A DNA stretch of 29,486 nt from Betaproteobacteria bacterium. GTDB taxonomy: Bacteria > Pseudomonadota > Gammaproteobacteria > Burkholderiales > Rhodocyclaceae. How positions within the stretch are numbered: the stretch's first letter is position 1; every line of letters starts with the position of its first letter. Positions 7,779 to 16,114 of this stretch are shown piece after piece. The position numbers were made by a program, and so were the translations under genes. Location: positions 1 through 29,486 of the forward strand of contig JAPTVL010000102.1 in assembly GCA_028065725.1 (NCBI GenBank). Direction: 5' to 3'. The notes beneath the pieces were generated by a model. It was not told the DNA's origin, did no database searches, and saw only the letters and a program-made list of their open reading frames with translations.

Positions 7779-9440
7779 ATGAGCCTTATTGCGAAGCAGG
7801 CCACGACACCACCGCGCACACCGTATGCCGTGCGACGCACCACGTTCCGGCTGCTGCGCTATTTCACGGTCGCGGCACTGGTTTCCCTGCTTACCGTCGG
7901 CCTTGCCCTGTACTTCCTCGAAGAACGGGAAGTGGCTTTTTTCCAGGATGTCCAGAAAGCCCAGTCGTCCTTCTTCAGGGAGGCCCAAGCCGAACTTGCG
8001 GTCGAGACCGAGCAGACGGCCAGGAGAAGCCTGGTTGCGGCGCAGGAGGCCGCCAACGTCAACCTGACCCAGTTCTTCGCCAATACCTTGTGGGACAGCC
8101 ATTTCGCGCCATTTACCGCACTCACCCGAACGATTTCGCTCGACCGCTGCCGCGCCATCGCGAGCGGCGGCAGCCAGCCGCCGGCCGCCGCCGCGAACCC
8201 GCGCCAGGAATGCTTCGCCGAGATCGGCTTGAAAATCAAATCGTTACCCGGCTTTGCCGCCCTCGACCAGCGCGCCACGGCATCCATGCGCAACAGCAAC
8301 GTGTTCAAGATCAAGGTATATGACCTGCGCGGCCTCACGGTGTATTCCTCGGACCATCGCAACATCGGCGAAGACAAGATCGGCAACGCCGGCTGGCGAT
8401 CCGCCGCGGCAGGCAGGGCGGCAAGCGAACTGACCTATCGCGACCACTTCAGCGCCTTCGAGGGCATCGTCGAGAACCGCGACCTGATTTCCAGCTATAT
8501 CCCGGTGCGCCGCGGCGGCGGCAAGGAGGTGGTCGGCGTCTTCGAAATCTATGCAGACGTCACGCCCTTGCTGGAACAGATCAAGACCAGCTCGATGCTG
8601 CTTGCCAGCCTGGTGGCCGGCAACCAGGGAAAAATCGAGCGTACCTCGCAGCAAAATCTGGAGAAAGTCGCGGCGAATTCCACAACCCTGCTGAAAGTCG
8701 TCGCCGCGCTGTTTGTCCTGCTGTTCGCGGCGCTGCTGTATATCGTCAGGCGCGGCCAGAGCATCATCGACCAGCAGATTCTTGCCCAGGAACAGAATGC
8801 GGCGCGCGAGCGACTCTGGCATCAGGAGAAAATGTCGGCCATGTCGACCATGGCCGCCAATGTGTCGCATGAAACCGGCAATGCGCTGAGCGTCATCTCC
8901 GCCACGGCACAGAAACTGGCCGCGATCCAGGAAGGCAACGACGGCGCCGCGGATGCGGCGGCAGAAATCATGGACCAGTGCCGGCGAGTGTTCCAGATGA
9001 CCCGCCAGATTTCCGCCTTCGCCACGGCCAGTGATCACATCGAATTCACCAACGTCAACCCGCTGATCGAGGCCGTCTGCTATTTCTTCAGTTTCGACCG
9101 CCGCTTCCGCAGCCCGATCGAATTCCGGCCGGCCGAAAACCTGCCCTGGTGCGATCTGATCCCGGATTTCCTGAAGGAGGTTCTGATGAATCTTCTGCCC
9201 ACGCTGAGCGGACACATCGTCGTGGCCACCGCCCCCTGCAGCGTGGGCGTGCGCATCCGGATCCATTCCGAAGCCGCCGACGGCGAGCCCGCGCCCCAGG
9301 GTGACGCCCTGTTGGACAGCCGCGTGGAAATCGCCAGCCGCCGCATCGAGGACATGGGCGGCACCCTGTCCATCGCCGAGTCGGGCAAGCTGATCGAAAT
9401 CGAACTCCCGGCCTGCATGCGCGAGGACAGTCCGCACTGA
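7779..9440 (+). CDS. Membrane sensor with histidine-kinase H-box and degenerate ATPase domain
   Basis: A 553-residue protein. A membrane segment at about 24-46 and a second at about 303-323 enclose a periplasmic sensor domain of about 255 residues, probably Cache-like. A coiled linker leads to an H-box, MAANVSHETGNALSVI, with H364, of the class that usually reads AHEIGNPL. The C-terminal 150 residues should be a HATPase domain, but the N-box is reduced to VLMNLLPTLS (no second Asn), and no DxGxG or GxGLG box is found. Only the last strands (GGTLSIAESGKLIEIELP) look normal. It is likely catalytically weak or inactive as an autokinase. No response regulator is adjacent. The next gene starts 16 bases later. 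Confidence 0.78.
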   Translation: MSLIAKQATTPPRTPYAVRRTTFRLLRYFTVAALVSLLTVGLALYFLEEREVAFFQDVQKAQSSFFREAQAELAVETEQTARRSLVAAQEAANVNLTQFFANTLWDSHFAPFTALTRTISLDRCRAIASGGSQPPAAAANPRQECFAEIGLKIKSLPGFAALDQRATASMRNSNVFKIKVYDLRGLTVYSSDHRNIGEDKIGNAGWRSAAAGRAASELTYRDHFSAFEGIVENRDLISSYIPVRRGGGKEVVGVFEIYADVTPLLEQIKTSSMLLASLVAGNQGKIERTSQQNLEKVAANSTTLLKVVAALFVLLFAALLYIVRRGQSIIDQQILAQEQNAARERLWHQEKMSAMSTMAANVSHETGNALSVISATAQKLAAIQEGNDGAADAAAEIMDQCRRVFQMTRQISAFATASDHIEFTNVNPLIEAVCYFFSFDRRFRSPIEFRPAENLPWCDLIPDFLKEVLMNLLPTLSGHIVVATAPCSVGVRIRIHSEAADGEPAPQGDALLDSRVEIASRRIEDMGGTLSIAESGKLIEIELPACMREDSPH

Positions 9441-9456
9441 CAGCGCGCCAGCGATA

Positions 9457-10974
9457 ATGCCGGGCATGTCCACCGCCCTGCCTCCCCTGATTGCAGCCCT
9501 GCTCGCGCCGGACCGGTATCCGCATCCGGCAGACTGCGTCGAACTGGTCGAAACCCATGCCTCCTGGCTGCTGCTGGCCGGTGATTTCGCCTACAAGATC
9601 AAGAAGCCGGTGACGCTGCCCTTCCTCGATTACGGCACGCTGGCGCGGCGCGAGACCTGCTGCCGCGCCGAGCTGGCGCTGAACCGGCGCTTGGCGCCGG
9701 CGCTGTATCTCGACGTGGTGCCGATCGGCGGCAGCCCCGAACAGCCAGGCTTGGGCGGACTGCCGGCGATCGAATGGGCAGTGCGCATGCGGCGCTTCGA
9801 CGAGAGCGGCCGCCTCGACCACGTCGCGGCACGCGGCGAGCTGCTGCCGCAACAGCTGTCCCAGCTGGCGGCGACGCTGGTCGCCTTTCACCAGACCGCG
9901 GCCGCGGCGGCGCCCGGCACGCGCTTCGGCGCGCCCGACACGGTGCTGGCCGCGGCGCGCGAGAACTTCGTCGAACTGCGCCAGCTGCTGCCGATCCACG
10001 ACCAGGAACGCGTCGAATACCTGGCGCACTGGACCGAAGCCGAGTTCGCGACGCACGCCGCAGACTTCGCCGCGCGCAAGCAGGGCGGCTTCATCCGCGA
10101 AGGCCACGGCGACCTGCACCTGGGCAACCTGGTGCTGATCGACGGCCGCGTGACGCCCTTCGACTGCATCGAGTTCAACGAGGATTTCCGCTGGAACGAT
10201 CCGATCAGCGAAATCGCCTTCGTCTGGATCGACCTGCTCGATCATGGCTGCCCGGGCCTGGCAGCCTGGCTGCTGAATGCCTGGCTGGAGGCCGGCGGTG
10301 ACTTCGCGGCGCTGCGGCTGCTGCGCCTCTACGCCGTGTATCGCGCCGTGGTGCGAGCCAAGATCGCCGCCCTGCGCGGCCGCCAGGAAGACAGTGTGCA
10401 GGCCCTGGCGGAACTCGATGCCGCGCGCGGCTACCTGCATCTGGCGCGGGAGATCGCCGTACCGCCAGCGCCGACTTTGCTGATCACCTGCGGCCTGTCG
10501 GGTGCGGGCAAGACCACGGCGAGTTCGGCGCGCCTGCTCGACAGCAACGGTCCGGCGGCGGGCAGCGTCATTCGCCTGCGCTCGGACGTCGAACGCAAGC
10601 GCCTGTTCGGCCTGGCGCCGCTGGCGCGCAGCGCTTCGCCGCAGGACCAGGGCATCTACACGACCGAGGCCAACACGCACACCTACGCGCGACTGCGCGA
10701 GCTGGCGCGCGAGCTGCTGGCCGCCGGCTGGCCGGTGATCGTCGATGCCGCCTTTCTGCGCCGCGCCGAGCGCGCCAAGTTTGCCGCACTGGCGGCTGAA
10801 TTCGGCGTCGGCTTCGGCATCCTCGCCGCCGAAGCGCCGCCGGAAGAATTGCGCCGCCGCCTGCTGGCACGCAGCGGCGACGCCTCCGAAGCGACCGTCG
10901 CCGTACTGGAACGACAATTGGGCTGGTTCGAGCCGCTCGACGCAGAGGAACTGGCCTGCGCCATTGCCTGCTGA
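9457..10974 (+). CDS. Two-domain protein: aminoglycoside-phosphotransferase-like kinase plus P-loop kinase
   Basis: A 505-residue fusion known as a family (COG2187 followed by COG0645). Residues 1-330 resemble a choline/aminoglycoside-kinase fold: HGDLHLGN at 217-224 holds the catalytic Asp, and D236 in PFDCIEFNED is the metal ligand. Residues 340-505 form a small-molecule P-loop kinase with Walker A GLSGAGKTT at 346-354. Substrates are not known. Both ATP sites look intact. ATG 9457 and 9466 are both possible starts, with no clear ribosome site; the 16-base gap to the sensor gene suggests cotranscription. The linker (about 333-341) is coded by a copy of the 24-base dispersed repeat. Confidence 0.86.
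   Translation: MPGMSTALPPLIAALLAPDRYPHPADCVELVETHASWLLLAGDFAYKIKKPVTLPFLDYGTLARRETCCRAELALNRRLAPALYLDVVPIGGSPEQPGLGGLPAIEWAVRMRRFDESGRLDHVAARGELLPQQLSQLAATLVAFHQTAAAAAPGTRFGAPDTVLAAARENFVELRQLLPIHDQERVEYLAHWTEAEFATHAADFAARKQGGFIREGHGDLHLGNLVLIDGRVTPFDCIEFNEDFRWNDPISEIAFVWIDLLDHGCPGLAAWLLNAWLEAGGDFAALRLLRLYAVYRAVVRAKIAALRGRQEDSVQALAELDAARGYLHLAREIAVPPAPTLLITCGLSGAGKTTASSARLLDSNGPAAGSVIRLRSDVERKRLFGLAPLARSASPQDQGIYTTEANTHTYARLRELARELLAAGWPVIVDAAFLRRAERAKFAALAAEFGVGFGILAAEAPPEELRRRLLARSGDASEATVAVLERQLGWFEPLDAEELACAIAC
10455..10478 (+). repeat. Dispersed 24-bp repeat, copy 3 (inside a gene)
   Basis: This copy is used as the reference for the five-member repeat. It codes for the proline-rich linker AVPPAPT between the two domains of the kinase-like protein, a place where an insertion would be tolerated. 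Confidence 0.5.
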
Positions 10975-11047
10975 ATCCCGCTGGTGTTTGCTGCGCCGGG
11001 AATGCGCGGCGTGCCAGTCGACCGGTGCGGCATGGTAAAACCTGTCC

Positions 11048-11983
11048 ATGCGCCTGTCGCCCAGACTCGTCCTGCTGCTGGTCGTGCCGCCCCTGATGTG
11101 GGCCGGCAATGCCGTGATCGGCCGCATGATGGTCGGCAGCATCGGGCCGATCTGGCTCAACACCCTGCGCTGGCTGGTGGCGCTGGCGCTGCTGCTGCCG
11201 CTGGGCTGGAAGATTCTGGCCACCGCAGAGGCGCGCCGGCAAGTCATGCTGCGCTGGAAATACCTTTCGGTGCTCGGACTGCTCGGCGTCGGCGCCTACA
11301 ACGCGCTGCAGTACATGGCGCTGCACACCAGCACGCCGCTCAACGTGACGCTGATCGCATCGAGTTCGCCGGTCTGGATCATGCTGATCGGCGCCCTGGC
11401 CTACGGTATCCGCCCCGGGCGGATACAGGTGCTCGGCGCCGGCCTATCGCTGGCCGGCGTAGTCATGGTCATATCGCGCGGGGCACCTGCCTCGCTGCTG
11501 CACATACGGCTGGTGGAGGGCGACCTGCTGATCCTGCTGGCGATCATCGGCTGGTCGATCTACAGCTGGATGCTGGCGCGCCCGCCCGCGCACATGACGG
11601 GCGCGGCGCGGCCGGCCTGGGACTGGGCCGAGTTCCTCCTCGCGCAGGTGCTGTTCGGCGTCTGCTGGGGTGTGGCGGGCGCCGGCATCGGCGATCTGGT
11701 CGCCGCGCCGATACCGGCGCAATGGTCCTGGTCGCTGGCCTTGGCGATCCTGTTCATGGCGGTCGGGCCCTCGATACTCGCCTACCGCGCCTGGGGCCTT
11801 GCGGTGCAGGAAGCCGGGCCGGAAATGGCGGCGGTGTTCTACAACCTGACGCCGCTGTTCGCCGCGCTGCTGTCGGCCGCGCTGATCGGCGAGCGGCCGC
11901 AGACCTACCACGGCGCGGCTTTCGTGCTGATCGTCGCCGGCATTCTGGTGTCATCGCACAGCCTGTCGCGGAGCGGCAGATGA
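11048..11983 (+). CDS. EamA-family (DMT superfamily) transporter
   Basis: A 311-residue inner-membrane protein with about ten hydrophobic segments in two EamA repeats: the first begins LVLLLVVPPLMWAGNAVIGR, the second near LLILLAIIGWSIYSWMLAR. Members of this superfamily export or exchange small metabolites; the substrate cannot be told from sequence. The conserved NALQYMAL...ASSSPVW and FYNLTPLFAALL helices are present, as in YdcZ/RhaT-like members. It is 73 bases after the kinase-like gene on the same strand and ends just before a bidirectional hairpin, so it closes this plus-strand group. Confidence 0.9.
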   Translation: MRLSPRLVLLLVVPPLMWAGNAVIGRMMVGSIGPIWLNTLRWLVALALLLPLGWKILATAEARRQVMLRWKYLSVLGLLGVGAYNALQYMALHTSTPLNVTLIASSSPVWIMLIGALAYGIRPGRIQVLGAGLSLAGVVMVISRGAPASLLHIRLVEGDLLILLAIIGWSIYSWMLARPPAHMTGAARPAWDWAEFLLAQVLFGVCWGVAGAGIGDLVAAPIPAQWSWSLALAILFMAVGPSILAYRAWGLAVQEAGPEMAAVFYNLTPLFAALLSAALIGERPQTYHGAAFVLIVAGILVSSHSLSRSGR

Positions 11984-12017
11984 GATGGCCGGCGGCAAAC
12001 AACTGCCGCCACAAGGA

Positions 12018-12047
12018 CAACGGGCGCCCTGGTCGGGGCGCCCGTTG
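12018..12047. terminator. Strong hairpin between converging genes
   Basis: A perfect 11-bp stem, CAACGGGCGCC (12018-12028) with GGCGCCCGTTG (12037-12047), and an 8-base loop. It sits in the 97-base gap between the ends of the EamA gene (+) and livK (-), where a two-way terminator is expected. There is no clear T-run on either side, so termination efficiency is uncertain. Confidence 0.6.
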
Positions 12048-12080
12048 CAGGCTTGCGGCATGCCCTTGCGGGCGAGGGAC

Positions 12081-13259
12081 TTACTGCGTGAGGTAGTCCG
12101 TCACCGCCACCCAGCGACCGTTCTGGATCTGGCCCATCTTCGACTTGTCGTTGCCCAGGTGCTGCTTGGGTCCGAACTTGTACTCGGGGCTGCCGAACAT
12201 GTCGCGGGCGAAGGTCGTGCTCTCCAGCGTCTTGATGAAATTGTCGGTGGTCAGGTTCGGCCCGGTCTTCTTCGCCGTCTGCACGAACATGTCCATCGCC
12301 ACGTAGCCGTAGGCGGAGAACAGGCCGGGCTCCTCGTTGAACTTGGCCTTGTAGGACGCGAACCAGTCGCGTACGTTCTTCGACGAGTCGTCGGCATAGG
12401 GCACGGCCACCTGGTGCATGGCATACAGACCGTCCATGGCCTTGCCGCCGAGCTTGTGGATCAGGTCGGTATAGGCCGCCGAGGAGCCGATGAAGTTCGG
12501 GTTCCAGCCCATCTTGCGCGCCGTGCCGATGGTGCCGATGGTCTCGCGGATGATGGTGCCGAGCACCACGGTGTCGCAGTCCGCTGCCTTCATCTTCGAC
12601 ACCTGCGCCGAGAAGTCGGTGGCGCCGCGCTTGAACGAGGTCTTCTCGGCGAAGCTCATGTTGATGTCCTTGAGGCCGTCCTCGGCGCCCTTCAATACCT
12701 CGGTGCCGAAGTCGTCATCCTGGTAGATGACGCAGAACTTCTTGGCGCCACGCTCCTTGACCATCCATTTCACGCCCATGCGGATCTGGGTGTAATAGGG
12801 CGCGGCGAAGGAGAACTTCAGCTTGTGCAGCGGCTCGTACATTTCGCGCGCCGCGGTCAGCGGAAACAGGTTCATCACGCCCTTGTCGAACAGGGTCGGG
12901 AAGGTGGCGAGGTTGACCGCCGTACCGATGGTGCCGACCATGGCGAACAGCTTGTCCTGCTGCACCATTTTCTGTGCCGCGAGCAGGCCCTTCTTCGGGT
13001 CGTAGCCAGAATCCTCGGCAACGAACTTGAGCTTGCGGCCGTTGATGCCACCTTGCGCGTTGACCTCGTCGACCCGCATCTGCATGCCGAAACGCAGGGC
13101 CTTGCCGAAGCCGGCCAGCGGTCCGGACAGATCCTGAATGGTGCCGATCACGATCTCGTTCTTGGTGACGCCCATCTGCTCGGCGGCGATCGCCGCGGTG
13201 CCGGCGCCGACTCCTGCAGCCGCGAGCACTGCCGCAGCCAGTTTGGTGGTTCCCTTCAT
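12081..13259 (-). CDS. ABC transporter periplasmic substrate-binding protein, LivK type
   Basis: A 392-residue periplasmic binding protein. The signal peptide covers about residues 1-26 (MKGTTKLAAAVLAAAGVGAG..., cut after AIAA). The mature part has the two-lobed fold of the branched-chain amino-acid class, seen in EIVIGTIQDLSGPLAGFGK and VNAQGGINGRKLKFV. It captures the ligand for the LivHMGF transporter. Placement with acyl-CoA genes argues for an organic-acid ligand in place of amino acids, as known for several relatives. The ribosome site AAGGAGGAG is very strong, as expected for a binding protein made in excess. It is the last gene of the leftward operon. Confidence 0.9.
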   Translation of the reverse strand: MKGTTKLAAAVLAAAGVGAGTAAIAAEQMGVTKNEIVIGTIQDLSGPLAGFGKALRFGMQMRVDEVNAQGGINGRKLKFVAEDSGYDPKKGLLAAQKMVQQDKLFAMVGTIGTAVNLATFPTLFDKGVMNLFPLTAAREMYEPLHKLKFSFAAPYYTQIRMGVKWMVKERGAKKFCVIYQDDDFGTEVLKGAEDGLKDINMSFAEKTSFKRGATDFSAQVSKMKAADCDTVVLGTIIRETIGTIGTARKMGWNPNFIGSSAAYTDLIHKLGGKAMDGLYAMHQVAVPYADDSSKNVRDWFASYKAKFNEEPGLFSAYGYVAMDMFVQTAKKTGPNLTTDNFIKTLESTTFARDMFGSPEYKFGPKQHLGNDKSKMGQIQNGRWVAVTDYLTQ

Positions 13260-13304
13260 TGAGCTCTCCTCCTTTTGGCGGTTAAGACAAACGCCGTTAT
13301 CAAT

Positions 13305-15173
13305 CTAGTCGCGATACATCGACTCGATCAGTTCGGCATATTTCTGACTGACTAGCTTACGCTTCAATTTCATGGTCGGGGTCAATTCCTCGTCCTCGGC
13401 GCCGAGCTTGCGGTCGATCAGGCGGAATTTCTTGACCTGCTCGACGCGCGCGAACTGCCGGTTCACCCGCTCGATCTCGCCCTCGATCAGTTTCTGTACC
13501 TCCATTGACCGGGTCAGGCTGGCATAGTTCGAAAACGGCACGTCGTGGTCCTGGGCGAATTTCTCGACGTTCTCCTGGTCGATCATGATCAGGCAGACCA
13601 GGTAGGGCCGCTTGTCGCCGATCACCACGGCGTCGGTGACATAGGGCGAGAACTTGATCTGGTTTTCCAGCTCCGAGGGCGTGATGTTCTTGCCGCCGGC
13701 GGTGATGATGATGTCCTTGAGCCGGTCGCTGATGCGGTAGAAGCCTTCCCCATCCACGGTGCCGACGTCGCCGGTGTGCAGCCAGCCCTCGGCATCGATG
13801 GTTTCCGCCGTCTTCTCCGGCTGGTTGAGGTAGCCCATGAAGACGTTGGGGCCGCGCACCAGGATCTCGCCCTCGTCCGAAAGCCGGATCTCGTTCGGCG
13901 CGTTGGCGATGCCGATCGAGCCGGGCTTGATGCGTTCGACCGGGGTGCCGATGGCGACGCTGCCGGTCTCGGTCATGCCCCAGACTTCCAGCATCGGCAC
14001 GCCGAGCGCCATGTACCAGCGCACCAGGTCGGGCGAGATCGGCGCGGCGCCGGTGATCAGCATGCGGCTGCGGTGGATGCCGATCAGCTTGCGCACGTTG
14101 TTCAGCACCAGCACGCGCGCCAGCCAGTGGGCGAACTCGAGTCCGCCGCCGATCGGCTGGCCGGCTTCGTAGCGCTTCACCTTCTCCATGCCGATGCCGA
14201 TCGCCTGCTGGTAGGCCCATTTCTCGAAAGCGTTGGATTCCTTGAGCGCGATGCTGACGCCGGAATAGAACTTCTCCCAGACGCGCGGCACGGCACCGAA
14301 TACCGTCGGCGCGATTTCGCGCACGTTCTCGGGAATGGTCTCCGGGTTCTCGACGAAATTCAGCTTGGTGCCGGTGTAGAGCGAAAAATAGGCGCCGCTG
14401 GAACGCTCGGCGACATGGCACAGCGGCAGGAAGCACATGCGCTCGTCGTCTTCGTTCTGCGCCGTGGCGCGGTTGAAGCTGCGCACCGCGCTCAGGATGT
14501 TGGCGTGCGAAAGCATGGCGCCCTTGGGTTTGCCGGTGGTGCCCGAGGTGTAGATCAGGATCGCCAGGTCTTCGGGTCGCCGCGACGCGACGCGTGCCTG
14601 CCATTCGGCGGCAGCAGCTTGCGCGCCGATGCGCTCGGCGCGCGCGCGGCCCAGCTCGCGCAGGCGGTCGAAACTGATCACCTGTTCGTCATCGAGATCG
14701 CGCAGGCCTTCCATGTCCCAGACCACGATCTTGCGCAGCAGCGGCAGCCGTTCGCGCACTTCCAGGGCCTTGTCGAGCTGTTCGTCGTCCTCGACGAAAA
14801 TCATCACCGAATTCGAGTCGAACATCAGGTACTCGACCTGGCTCGCTGCGTCGGTCGGATAGATGCCGGAGCTAATGCCTCCGCAGGAAAGCACCGCGAG
14901 GTCGGAGAACAGCCACTCCTGGCGCGTGTTGCCGAGGATCGAGGTGGTCTCGCCGACCGCGAGGCCGAGTTCGAGCAAACCCATGCCGGCTTCGCGCACG
15001 ATGGCGCCGACCTCGTTCCACGACAGGCTCTGCCACAGGCCGAACTTCTTCTGGCGGAACAGCGTCAGCTCGCCGCGCTGGGCGACGCCGTTCCAGAACA
15101 TCTCAGCCAGGTTGTCGCCCGGCACGACGATACGTTCTTCGGCCCAGTAGCGTTTGCCGTCAAGCTGCCACAT
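13305..15173 (-). CDS. AMP-forming long-chain-type acyl-CoA synthetase
   Basis: A 622-residue adenylate-forming ligase, the size of the FadD15 group. The motifs are complete: the ATP loop ILIYTSGTTGKPKGAML near residue 210, the A5 motif EVWGMTETG, the A7 aspartate in GWLHTGDVG, the A8 hinge RLKDIIITAGGKN, and the A10 lysine in TMKLKRK. It makes acyl-CoA from a carboxylic acid, ATP and CoA in the cytoplasm. Lying between livF and livK, it would activate what the transporter brings in. A long aliphatic or ring-bearing side chain is the likely substrate; the motif set does not say which. It lies 152 bases downstream of livF and 45 bases before livK. Confidence 0.92.
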   Translation of the reverse strand: MWQLDGKRYWAEERIVVPGDNLAEMFWNGVAQRGELTLFRQKKFGLWQSLSWNEVGAIVREAGMGLLELGLAVGETTSILGNTRQEWLFSDLAVLSCGGISSGIYPTDAASQVEYLMFDSNSVMIFVEDDEQLDKALEVRERLPLLRKIVVWDMEGLRDLDDEQVISFDRLRELGRARAERIGAQAAAAEWQARVASRRPEDLAILIYTSGTTGKPKGAMLSHANILSAVRSFNRATAQNEDDERMCFLPLCHVAERSSGAYFSLYTGTKLNFVENPETIPENVREIAPTVFGAVPRVWEKFYSGVSIALKESNAFEKWAYQQAIGIGMEKVKRYEAGQPIGGGLEFAHWLARVLVLNNVRKLIGIHRSRMLITGAAPISPDLVRWYMALGVPMLEVWGMTETGSVAIGTPVERIKPGSIGIANAPNEIRLSDEGEILVRGPNVFMGYLNQPEKTAETIDAEGWLHTGDVGTVDGEGFYRISDRLKDIIITAGGKNITPSELENQIKFSPYVTDAVVIGDKRPYLVCLIMIDQENVEKFAQDHDVPFSNYASLTRSMEVQKLIEGEIERVNRQFARVEQVKKFRLIDRKLGAEDEELTPTMKLKRKLVSQKYAELIESMYRD

Positions 15174-15210
15174 GAATTGCCTCGAGCTTGTGAAGAAATC
15201 GTAGCGAGCG

Positions 15211-15265
15211 GGCCGCAGCGGGGTGCGGCCGGAGCGCAGCTACCGGAACATATGTTGTTATATGT
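15211..15265. repeat. Two inverted repeats between livF and the acyl-CoA synthetase gene
   Basis: GGCCGCA (15211-15217) pairs with TGCGGCC (15224-15230) around a 6-base loop. Next to it, ACATAT (15248-15253) pairs with ATATGT (15260-15265). These sit in the 152-base gap inside the operon and could be an RNA processing or attenuation point that lowers or stabilises the distal message, or an operator. No clear promoter was seen. Confidence 0.4.
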
Positions 15266-15325
15266 GAGGATAGCGAGCACCGCCCAAGCCCCGATCCGGC
15301 ACGCGCAGTAGATTTATTCACAAGC

Positions 15326-16114
15326 TTATCTCCATTGCTTCTTCTTCTTCCAGCGGCGCCCTTCGCGTACGCCGGCTTCCTTCACGCCGAGGTAGAACTC
15401 CTTGATGTCGTCCTTCTCGCGCAGTGCGGCGCAAGTGTCGTGCATCACGATGCGTCCGATCTCCAGCACATAGCCGTAGTCGGCATATTGCAGCGCGATG
15501 TGAGCGTTCTGCTCGACCACCAGCAAGGTCACGCCGCGCTCGCGGTTGATGCGCACGATGATTTCGAAAATCTCCCTGGTCAGCTTGGGCGACAGGCCCA
15601 GACTGGGTTCGTCGAGCAGCATCATGGTCGGCTTCGCCAGCAGCGCGCGGCTGATCGACAGCATCTGCTGCTGGCCGCCCGAGAGCTGGCCGGCCGGCTG
15701 GTTGGCGCGTTCCTTGAGAATCGGGAAATAGGCGTAGACATCCTCGATGTCCTGCGCCACCTCCTCCCGTTGCGAAGCGGGGCGCGTATAGGCGCCCATC
15801 AGCAGGTTCTCGCGCACCGTCAGCAGCGGAAAAATTTCGCGGCCTTCCGGCACGTGCACCAGGCCTTGTCGCACGATCCAGGCCGGATCGCGGCCTTCGA
15901 GCTTGTCGTCGCGGAAAACGATGCTGCCCTTCTGCGGATCGAGGATGCCGGAAATGGTTTTCAGGATCGTGGTCTTGCCGGCGCCGTTGGAACCGAGCAC
16001 GGTGACGATGGAACCCGGCGCCACCGTCAGCGAAACGCCGCGGATGGCCTTGACCGCACCATAGGCGGCTTCGACGTTGTTGAGCTGGAGGATGGGTGCG
16101 GCGTCAGACATCAT
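15326..16114 (-). CDS. ABC transporter ATP-binding protein, LivF type
   Basis: A 262-residue ATPase subunit. Walker A GSNGAGKTT, the Q-loop region FPLLTVRENLLMG, signature LSGGQQQ, Walker B MMLLDEPS and the switch histidine region VVEQNAHIAL are all intact. It works with LivG at the inner face of the LivHM channel. The start ATGATG at 16114 overlaps the livG stop by four bases (ATGA). The tail ends in an unusual basic run, RRWKKKKQW, beyond the normal family end near FYLG. Confidence 0.92.
   Translation of the reverse strand: MMSDAAPILQLNNVEAAYGAVKAIRGVSLTVAPGSIVTVLGSNGAGKTTILKTISGILDPQKGSIVFRDDKLEGRDPAWIVRQGLVHVPEGREIFPLLTVRENLLMGAYTRPASQREEVAQDIEDVYAYFPILKERANQPAGQLSGGQQQMLSISRALLAKPTMMLLDEPSLGLSPKLTREIFEIIVRINRERGVTLLVVEQNAHIALQYADYGYVLEIGRIVMHDTCAALREKDDIKEFYLGVKEAGVREGRRWKKKKQWR

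Noticed and set aside
13196..13219. A sixth copy of the 24-base repeat in the livK signal peptide
   Set aside because: Only partial similarity with a gap; the bases are explained by an Ala/Gly-rich signal peptide.
13545..15311. Long plus-strand open frame opposite the acyl-CoA synthetase
   Set aside because: Same antisense shadow effect; the acyl-CoA synthetase on the other strand has every family motif.
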